Assembly: GCA_027063295.1 (NCBI GenBank)
Contig: JAMORZ010000003.1
Location: forward strand, 1 to 20,592
DNA: 20,592 nucleotides
Reading direction: 5' to 3'
Source: Sulfurimonas sp.
GTDB lineage: Bacteria > Campylobacterota > Campylobacteria > Campylobacterales > Sulfurimonadaceae
The position numbers and the translations under genes are program-made. Shown piece after piece: positions 14,895 to 20,592 of this stretch. Each line of letters opens with the position of its first letter. Position 1 is the first letter of the stretch. The notes beneath the pieces were generated by a model, which saw nothing but the letters and a program-made list of their open reading frames with translations, was not told the origin of the DNA and did not search any database.

Positions 14895-14918
14895 CTTGAG
14901 AGGTTTACCCCTCAAGCT
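14893..14918. other. Stem-loop between convergent purM and the kinase gene
   Basis: AGCTTGAG (14893-14900) and CTCAAGCT (14911-14918) pair perfectly over 8 bp, and the loop can extend the stem by GGT/ACC after a mismatch. It overlaps both stop codons. Neither side has a T-run, so it may be a weak bidirectional terminator or an mRNA 3'-end stabiliser. Confidence 0.45.
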
Positions 14919-17900
14919 TCTCAATCTGTGCTACAAGATCTTCAAGATGGCTTTGTAGTGCTTGAGAAGCATCGTTAATCTCCTCTTCGCTCCACCCTTC
15001 TATCTCTTTTTCTATTATTCTTGAAAATTCATATAGATTCTGAAAACGCAAGTTACCACTTACACCCGCGATATTATGTGCAACAGCTTTTGTAAGTGTT
15101 TCCTTTTGTAGTGTCGTGATGATCTTCTTTGCAGTTGTTGTAAAGCTTTTTAGAAGATGCTTAATTACATTGAGATCAGGTATTTTTAATTGATCAGCAA
15201 CTTGTTGAAGATTTACAATATCTTGAGCAATAGCTCTTTGTGATGGTGCTTTTTTGTTTAGGTATGTAGTTAAGATACTATCTAACTCATGAGGGACAAT
15301 AGGCTTATGAAGACTATCATCAACACCAGCTTCTTTAAAAGATGCTATATCTGATTCTATAACATTTGCAGAGAGTGATATGATAGGTTTATTATAGTTG
15401 TTTTGGCGTAAAATTTTTGTTGCACTTACACCATCAAGAACAGGCATATTGATATCCATAAAAATGATATCATATTTTTGTTTGTTTTGTAGAACTTCAT
15501 CAACAGCTTCTTGTCCGTTTGCAACGATTTTGAAGCTAAGACCACGTGATTCTAACATGATAGAGATAAGCGCTTGATTTGTTTCGTTATCTTCAGCAAC
15601 CAAGATATTACCTTTAAATGTTGGTGTATCATCTTGAGAGCTACTTTTGTTTGTTAAGTTTTTTGGTGTTGTTAGTGTGATGATCTTATCAAAGAGTGCA
15701 GATCCGGTCATTGGTTGTTCTATGAGGTGAAACTTCTCACTATTGCATTCGGTATTGATTTTTGATCCCTCTACATAGATAAACTGTAGTTTTGAGAATT
15801 GATCAAGTGCTTGCTGACATCGATCATGGTTAAAGAGCTTTGCACACACAATAACAATATCAGTATCTTCATCAAGATTATCCAGGGTTGTGATTTGAGA
15901 GTATTCACATTTCCAGGCATCAAGATAGGTTTTGATGATCTCATTGATACCACAACTGATCTCATCTTCCCCTGTAAGGATCTTGATGGTGAGATTTTCT
16001 TGAAAACTGTTTTTTCTAAAAGCTTTTGAGTCGTTTGTTATTGGTAAAGTCAGAGTAAAGAAGAATTCACTTCCTTTGCCAAGTTCACTTTTTACTTGAA
16101 GTTGTGAGCCCATCATAGAGATATATTGTGAGCTGATAGCCAAACCAAGCCCAGTTCCTCCAAACTCTCTGGAGATAGAGTTATCTGCTTGAGAAAAAGC
16201 ACTAAAGATAGTTTTGATTTTATCTGGAGCTATCCCAATACCACTATCTTTTACAGAAAATTTAATTTGTGCAAGATTGTTTTGTACATTTTTTAGTGAG
16301 ATTGTGATACCAACTTCACCCTCTTGAGGTGTAAATTTGATCGCATTGCTTATAAGGTTATTCATCACCTGTTTAATGCGTTGTATATCACATTTGAGTG
16401 TTTGTGGTATATTGGTGTCAATGTAAGTATAATAATCTATATGTTTGTTTTTAGAAATAGAAGCAAATGTAGATACAGCAGCTTCCATCTCTTCAAAAAG
16501 ATTTGCATCACTCTCATAAAGTGTTAGCTCACCACTTTCAAGTTTTGAGAAGTCTAAGATATCATTTACTACGTTTAAGAGAGTTTGACCACTTTTTTGG
16601 ATGATGTCGATATAGCGTTTAGAATCACTATCAAGATCTTTTTTGCTCAAGATATCTGTAAAGCCAAGGATACCATTAAGAGGTGTTCTGATCTCATGCG
16701 ACATATTTGCCAAAAAGGTTGACTTTGCCTGTTCTGAGGAGTAGGCTTTATTGAGTGCTTCTTCAAGAGAGGTGATATCATACATATTGATAATATACTC
16801 ATCATCTATCTTTTTAATGATGATATTAAATGTATGTATCGTTCCATCTTTTACAAACATTTTTGCTTTGTTATACTGCGTGTTATTGGTCGCAATATCA
16901 TCGATCCAGTTTGGATGTTTTGCAGGGTATGTATACCCTTCCTCTTCTAAAAAAAGATCACAGATACATTTATGTTTTTCTTTAAACTCTTCAATACTGG
17001 AGTAATCAAGATAATCAAAAAGTTTTTTATTAACACTCATCATCCCTTTTGTTTTAGAAGCATAGATAACGATACTGTCTTGGTTATCAAAGATAGCTTT
17101 GATAAGTTTCTCTTTCTCTTGAATACGTTTTTTGGACTGTATCTGCTTTGTTATATCTTGACGTATAGCAATATACTCTTTAATCTCATTATGCTCATCA
17201 AAAATAGGCATAATGGTCGCATCAACATAGTAGATAGAACCATCTTTTGCTTTGTTTGAGAGTAGTCCTCTCCAAGCTTTACCACGAGTGATGTTATGCC
17301 ACATCTTCTTAAAAATGAAGTTAGAAACATTCTCATCTCTAACAATATTATGGCTGCGACCAAGAAGCTCCTCTTTTGAGTATTGACTTACTCTACAAAA
17401 GTTGTCATTGACATAAGTGATTTTTCCGTTAAGATCAGTTTTAGAGATAAGCGATGTCATATCAACAGCTGTTTTATACTGATTAAGTAGATCTATATTT
17501 TCACGCAACTCATCAGATGTTTGACGGATAAAGTGTGTGAGTGCATCAAAAGTAACAGAGTCAAGATCTTGTGCATTGAGTTTTTGTAAAGTTTTCTTTT
17601 TTTGTCGTTTTTTGCGTTCTGAGAGTATCAAGATGGTAGTTGTACAGTTAAGTAGGGCATTATTGGCATTTGTAGAATAAAACTCTCCATAGGTAAAAAA
17701 ACCTGCAGTTGGAGCGATGGTTTCAAAAGAGCTAAACTCTTTTTCTAAAGTTTTTCCAAGGAGAGTTTTCCTTGCTATACAAGAGTAGATATAGATAGCT
17801 TCTGCTGGGTTATTGTTAAGGTGTTGGCTAATCCTGTTTGCTCCACTGATAACGCTAGAAGCATTTGAAAATCCAAACTGTACAACCTCTCCCTCTTTGA

Positions 17901-18708
17901 GTGGGCCAGCAAATACCAAAGATGTGCCATCAACTGCCATTGGGGTTCTTGAAACTATTGTTGAGCCCTCTTTGTAAAGGAGTTGAAAGTCAGGTAAAGA
18001 AGCTGCATTATTTTGTAGAATTTGCTTACCAAGGTATTTGGAAAACAGTTCGGCCGCATTTTGATTGTTGATTGTATGGACAACATTCCCCTGTGCAGAT
18101 GTGATAGTAAAGCTTTTCCCAATAGGTATCCAGTTAAGGTTGTAGCTGTTGTCTGCAAAAAGTTTTTTTCCAGAAAAAGACACACCTACCGCACCACAAG
18201 AGAGCACTTTGTCTCTATAGATAATAAAAGTTTTTTTGAGTTTAAAATTATCTCCAGCCAGCCCTCCAGAGATAATGAGTTGAGGGTTTTGTTTTTTGAT
18301 CCCTTTGATAAACCCTTCATAGTCTTCTCCCTGAAGCCCTTCACTTAGGATGATAGCTGCTTTTGAGTGTTTTGAAGAGATCTTTTTAGAGAGTTTGATC
18401 CCCTCTTTTGTATTGATGTTTTTTACATAGTGAGCAGATAGTTGTGTTTTTTCAAAGAGTGAAAGAGAGATGATAGTTGTATCTTCGTACATTTTTGCAG
18501 ATGATATCTCTCCTGCTGTTGTTGTTCCAATGATGAGAGTATCTGTAAAATCTTTGTTAAGTTTTCTAAGAAGTTTTTGGATATCTTTTTTTGTATCAAG
18601 GGAAGTGAAAATTTGGATAAGTTTTGTCTTATATTTTTTATTTTTAGCTTTTTTCAAAGCATCTTTATATGCTTTTTTGTTGGTGATATCAAATGTTATA
18701 TGTTGCAT
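14905..18708 (-). CDS. FIST-PAS-PAS hybrid histidine kinase with receiver and Hpt domains
   Basis: A 1267-residue cytoplasmic sensor kinase with no membrane span. Domains in order: FIST N and C (about 25-365, a ligand-binding module proposed to sense small molecules); an Aer-like PAS (415-525, with YVNDNFCRVSQYSKEELLGRSHNIVR); a second, divergent PAS (535-645); HisKA with FLANMSHEIRTPLNG, phosphoacceptor His671; HATPase with N-box NNLISNAIKF (783-792), DSGIGIA (821-827) and GGTGLGLA (850-857). A degenerate receiver-like stretch follows (about 905-1010), then a true receiver with acidic EDN (1039-1041), Asp1085 in IIFMDINMP and Lys1135. Last is an Hpt-like helical domain with AHNIAGVSGNL, His1211. 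The chain His671-Asp1085-His1211 could hand phosphate to the HD-GYP regulator encoded 3 bp upstream. The real ligand is unknown. Confidence 0.93.
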   Translation of the reverse strand: MQHITFDITNKKAYKDALKKAKNKKYKTKLIQIFTSLDTKKDIQKLLRKLNKDFTDTLIIGTTTAGEISSAKMYEDTTIISLSLFEKTQLSAHYVKNINTKEGIKLSKKISSKHSKAAIILSEGLQGEDYEGFIKGIKKQNPQLIISGGLAGDNFKLKKTFIIYRDKVLSCGAVGVSFSGKKLFADNSYNLNWIPIGKSFTITSAQGNVVHTINNQNAAELFSKYLGKQILQNNAASLPDFQLLYKEGSTIVSRTPMAVDGTSLVFAGPLKEGEVVQFGFSNASSVISGANRISQHLNNNPAEAIYIYSCIARKTLLGKTLEKEFSSFETIAPTAGFFTYGEFYSTNANNALLNCTTTILILSERKKRQKKKTLQKLNAQDLDSVTFDALTHFIRQTSDELRENIDLLNQYKTAVDMTSLISKTDLNGKITYVNDNFCRVSQYSKEELLGRSHNIVRDENVSNFIFKKMWHNITRGKAWRGLLSNKAKDGSIYYVDATIMPIFDEHNEIKEYIAIRQDITKQIQSKKRIQEKEKLIKAIFDNQDSIVIYASKTKGMMSVNKKLFDYLDYSSIEEFKEKHKCICDLFLEEEGYTYPAKHPNWIDDIATNNTQYNKAKMFVKDGTIHTFNIIIKKIDDEYIINMYDITSLEEALNKAYSSEQAKSTFLANMSHEIRTPLNGILGFTDILSKKDLDSDSKRYIDIIQKSGQTLLNVVNDILDFSKLESGELTLYESDANLFEEMEAAVSTFASISKNKHIDYYTYIDTNIPQTLKCDIQRIKQVMNNLISNAIKFTPQEGEVGITISLKNVQNNLAQIKFSVKDSGIGIAPDKIKTIFSAFSQADNSISREFGGTGLGLAISSQYISMMGSQLQVKSELGKGSEFFFTLTLPITNDSKAFRKNSFQENLTIKILTGEDEISCGINEIIKTYLDAWKCEYSQITTLDNLDEDTDIVIVCAKLFNHDRCQQALDQFSKLQFIYVEGSKINTECNSEKFHLIEQPMTGSALFDKIITLTTPKNLTNKSSSQDDTPTFKGNILVAEDNETNQALISIMLESRGLSFKIVANGQEAVDEVLQNKQKYDIIFMDINMPVLDGVSATKILRQNNYNKPIISLSANVIESDIASFKEAGVDDSLHKPIVPHELDSILTTYLNKKAPSQRAIAQDIVNLQQVADQLKIPDLNVIKHLLKSFTTTAKKIITTLQKETLTKAVAHNIAGVSGNLRFQNLYEFSRIIEKEIEGWSEEEINDASQALQSHLEDLVAQIEKLEG

Positions 18709-18711
18709 CGT

Positions 18712-19776
18712 TTACTCTTCATCTTTAAATTTCTCTTTTATCTCTAAAAATTTATCTAAGTTATTAAAAAAAAGTTCCATCAATTTCGGATCAAAATGAC
18801 TTCCTGTATCTTTTTTCATAATTTCAAGTACTTTTTCAAGTGGCATTGCATCTTTATAGCACCGTTTTGAGCTAAGTGCATCAAAAACATCAGCAATAGC
18901 AACAATACGTGCATAGAGATGGATATCATCCCCTTTTTTCCCAGCAGGATAGCCGCTTCCATCATACTTTTCATGATGTTCAAGGGCTATAACGTATCCA
19001 GCATTGAGTACAGGGTATTTTTGTGCACCTTGTAGCATCTGAGCACCAAGCTCTGCATGTTTTTGCATCTCTTTATACTCATCTTCACTAAAGCGACCAG
19101 GTTTAAGAAGGATATTGTCTTTAATGGCAATCTTGCCAATATCATGGAGTGGTGAAGCATAGAGGATAAGTTCACTCTCTTTCTCATCTAAACCATAGAG
19201 TTTTGCAAGTAACCATGAGTAGTGACTCATACGTTTGATATGTCCACCAGTTTCTGGATCTCTAAATTCACCCGCCTTGCCAAGACGTGTTGATATTTCA
19301 AACTCCGTTTCTTTTGATATCTGAAGAGCTTTTGTGAGTTCTTGTGTTCTCTCTTGTACTTTAGATTCGAGTGAGAGGTTTTTGTTTTGAACTTCGGTTG
19401 TGTAGTAACTAAGTTGTGCATAGTTAATAGTTCTTGCATATAAGATATCAATATCGTAAGGTTTTGAGATAAAATCACTTGCTCCAAGCAATAGAGCTTC
19501 TTTCTCTTTTTCTGTGTTTGCTGTTACCATCAAGATAGGGATATGTTGTAAAGACTCTTGAGATTTGATATTTTTTAGTACCTCCAAGCCATCCATACTT
19601 GGCATACTGATATCAAGCAAAACAACATGAAAAGAGTTCTTTTCAAGGATTGCAAGAGCTTCTTTACCACTTGTAGCATACGTGATATTGATATACTCAT
19701 ACTGTGCAAATGCAGCTTCTATGAGATCTAAATTAAATGGCTCATCATCAACTGCCAAAACATAATACTCTTGCAT
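18712..19776 (-). CDS. Response regulator with HD-GYP phosphodiesterase domain (RpfG type)
   Basis: A 354-residue two-domain protein that is expected to hydrolyse cyclic di-GMP when phosphorylated. The receiver (about 5-120) has DDE at 10-12, phosphoacceptor Asp55 in VVLLDISMP, Thr85 and Lys105. A helical linker (about 125-160) connects to the HD-GYP domain. This has HDIGKIAIKD (211-220, metal-binding His-Asp), HHEKYDGSGYPAG (267-279, containing GYP) and the downstream IADVFDALSSKRCYK. All signature residues are kept, so it is likely active. The ATG follows AAGGG, with a consensus TGTTATAAT about 28 bp upstream. The kinase gene begins 3 bases after its stop with its ribosome site inside this gene's end, so the two are one operon. 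It is a plausible end point of the FIST-kinase relay. Confidence 0.95.
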   Translation of the reverse strand: MQEYYVLAVDDEPFNLDLIEAAFAQYEYINITYATSGKEALAILEKNSFHVVLLDISMPSMDGLEVLKNIKSQESLQHIPILMVTANTEKEKEALLLGASDFISKPYDIDILYARTINYAQLSYYTTEVQNKNLSLESKVQERTQELTKALQISKETEFEISTRLGKAGEFRDPETGGHIKRMSHYSWLLAKLYGLDEKESELILYASPLHDIGKIAIKDNILLKPGRFSEDEYKEMQKHAELGAQMLQGAQKYPVLNAGYVIALEHHEKYDGSGYPAGKKGDDIHLYARIVAIADVFDALSSKRCYKDAMPLEKVLEIMKKDTGSHFDPKLMELFFNNLDKFLEIKEKFKDEE

Positions 19777-19803
19777 TGTTTACCCTTATTTTGAATTGTG
19801 TAT

Positions 19804-19812
19804 ATTATAACA
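19804..19812 (-). promoter_or_regulatory. Extended -10 promoter of the HD-GYP regulator-kinase operon
   Basis: The minus strand reads TGTTATAAT, identical to the small-RNA promoter box, about 28 bp before the regulator start codon and just beyond the trx stop codon. It gives the signalling pair its own promoter. Confidence 0.65.
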
Positions 19813-19819
19813 CTTTAAA

Positions 19820-20245
19820 TTAAAATGTAAAGTTTTGAACCATATTGCTTAGAGATGCTTCATCTAGAGCTCCACTGACTCTATGAACCTCTTTGCCATT
19901 TTGAAATACGATTAAAGTTGGGATGCTTCGTATTGCGAACCGTGCACCAAGCATTTGAGCATCTTCAGTATTGACTTTTGCATAAAGTGCCTTGAGTGGA
20001 AACTTAGTTGCTGAGCGTTCAAAGTTTGGTGCCATCATTTGACATGGACCACACCAAGGTGCCCAAAAATCAACAACCACAGGAAGTTCGCTATTGACAA
20101 CAACATCATCAAAGTTTGTATCGTTTAACTCTATAGGTTTGGTGTCAAGTAGTGAGTTTTTACATTTACCACAGTTGGCTTTTTTGTAAGAATCTTTTTT
20201 TGGTACATTATTAACACTAAAACAGTGTGGACAAACAACTCTCAT
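19820..20245 (-). CDS. trxC: Thioredoxin 2 (TrxC type) with N-terminal zinc motif
   Basis: A cytoplasmic disulfide reductase of 141 residues. The N-terminus has two CxxC pairs (CPHC at 5-8 and CGKC at 25-28) forming the zinc ribbon that marks TrxC and sets it apart from the 105-residue TrxA. The thioredoxin fold follows, with FWAPWCGPCQMMAP (active cysteines Cys65 and Cys68) and the conserved cis-proline Pro109 in IRSIPTLIVF. E. coli TrxC belongs to the oxidative-stress response and its zinc site makes it redox-sensitive; a similar role is inferred here. The ATG follows AAGGAG by six bases. A possible -10 (TACAAT) lies just upstream, so it is probably transcribed alone. Confidence 0.95.
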   Translation of the reverse strand: MRVVCPHCFSVNNVPKKDSYKKANCGKCKNSLLDTKPIELNDTNFDDVVVNSELPVVVDFWAPWCGPCQMMAPNFERSATKFPLKALYAKVNTEDAQMLGARFAIRSIPTLIVFQNGKEVHRVSGALDEASLSNMVQNFTF

Positions 20246-20267
20246 AACTTACTCCTTTTTTAGCAAT

Positions 20268-20273
20268 ATTGTA
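20268..20273 (-). promoter_or_regulatory. Possible -10 box of trxC
   Basis: The minus strand reads TACAAT, 22 bp before the trxC start codon and preceded by an A/T-rich stretch including TTTTTTT (20279-20285). It has no TG extension, so support is modest. The rest of the 95-bp gap to the next gene shows nothing else I can name. Confidence 0.35.
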
Positions 20274-20340
20274 ACGAAAAAAAGTGAGTTTTTATGATAC
20301 TTAGGTAGCATTAAGAGGGAGATGGGCTCAGAAGAAAGTG

Positions 20341-20592
20341 TTAAAAACTTCCCTCTTGGTACTTTAAGGTTTTTGATTTTATATAAAATGTTGCTGCATT
20401 GATCTGGAAGTAAAAACCTTCGTCATATTCCAATGTCGCACCTTCTGTAAAATTGACAAAAGGAAGTTTGTCATTATCAATCAAAGAAGCATCAAAAACA
20501 TCATAAAACTCTAAAGAGAGTGTTATCCAGTCAAAGTCACGAGATGCATCTTGCAGTGCAAGTGTAATAGTAAAAGCTGTTGGAGATATCAT
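20341..20592 (-). CDS. Unrecognised protein, C-terminal part or complete small protein at window edge
   Basis: At least 83 residues, from an ATG that coincides with the last three bases of the window, so it may be an internal Met of a longer protein. No ribosome site can be seen. The sequence is acidic and rich in Phe, Tyr and Asp (for example FDWITLSLEFYDVFDASLIDND), with alternating patterns that suggest beta strands, no membrane span, no Cys and no motif I recognise. I assign no function. Confidence 0.55.
   Translation of the reverse strand: MISPTAFTITLALQDASRDFDWITLSLEFYDVFDASLIDNDKLPFVNFTEGATLEYDEGFYFQINAATFYIKSKTLKYQEGSF

Noticed and set aside
14893..14918. purM/kinase stem-loop as a standard intrinsic terminator
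   Set aside because: Neither strand has a T-run after the stem, so it is listed only as a stem-loop.
16972..17259. Plus-strand open frames opposite the histidine kinase gene
   Set aside because: They overlap the coding frame of a protein with full kinase motifs and show only low-complexity hydrophobic translation.
1..20592. CRISPR array, insertion sequence, prophage or tRNA-linked integration site
   Set aside because: No regularly spaced repeats, transposase or integrase motifs, or tRNA-like sequence were found by eye on either strand.

Overview
The window looks like ordinary chromosome of an AT-rich member of the Campylobacterota, with a free-living Sulfurimonas- or Sulfurovum-like relative most likely. 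The evidence is gene order: tig-clpP-(extra gene)-def-yifB/comM, lspA-glmM beside rpsT-prfA, and a speE-like gene next to coaE are all recalled from Helicobacter pylori. The promoters also fit, with A/T-rich extended -10 boxes (TGnTAWAAT) and no clear -35. The lineage call rests on recalled synteny and protein style, not on a database search.

Layout. (1) 2-3043 (+): B12-dependent methionine synthase metH, missing its first part. (2) 3074-9987 (-): a cell-biogenesis block read right to left. glmM and lspA come first (UDP-GlcNAc supply and lipoprotein maturation). Then tig, clpP, a degenerate GGDEF protein and def (nascent-chain folding, turnover and deformylation), and finally the ComM-type ATPase yifB. 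(3) 10096-11437 (+): rpsT and prfA, divergent from glmM. (4) 11438-11695: an intergenic region that is not empty (below). (5) 11696-13592 (-): speE-like, coaE and dapF, tightly overlapping. (6) 13699-14894 (+): a 64-aa DUF2892 membrane protein and purM. (7) 14905-19776 (-): an HD-GYP response regulator followed by a 1267-aa FIST-PAS-PAS hybrid histidine kinase, evidently a two-component system feeding c-di-GMP turnover. (8) 19820-20245 (-): TrxC-type thioredoxin. (9) 20341-20592 (-): an unrecognised protein at the window edge.

The most interesting part is 11451-11697, between prfA and dapF. A consensus extended -10 box drives a roughly 80-nt RNA ending in a strong intrinsic terminator. About 60 bp downstream on the same strand, a good Shine-Dalgarno (SD) precedes a TTG-started 18-codon ORF encoding MLRVVLVLLLLGYLTKLM. 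This is a hydrophobic peptide with the size and composition of Ibs-like type I toxins. Two blocks of the small RNA are complementary, in the right order, to sequences on either side of that ORF's SD and start codon: 10 Watson-Crick pairs, and 15 contiguous pairs counting two G-U. The arrangement suggests a compact type I toxin-antitoxin module, or a cis leader with the same logic, with toxin and RNA in tandem on one strand. This is inference from sequence and needs experimental proof.

The rest is conserved housekeeping plus one signalling pair. No tRNA, rRNA, CRISPR array, insertion sequence or prophage gene was seen.
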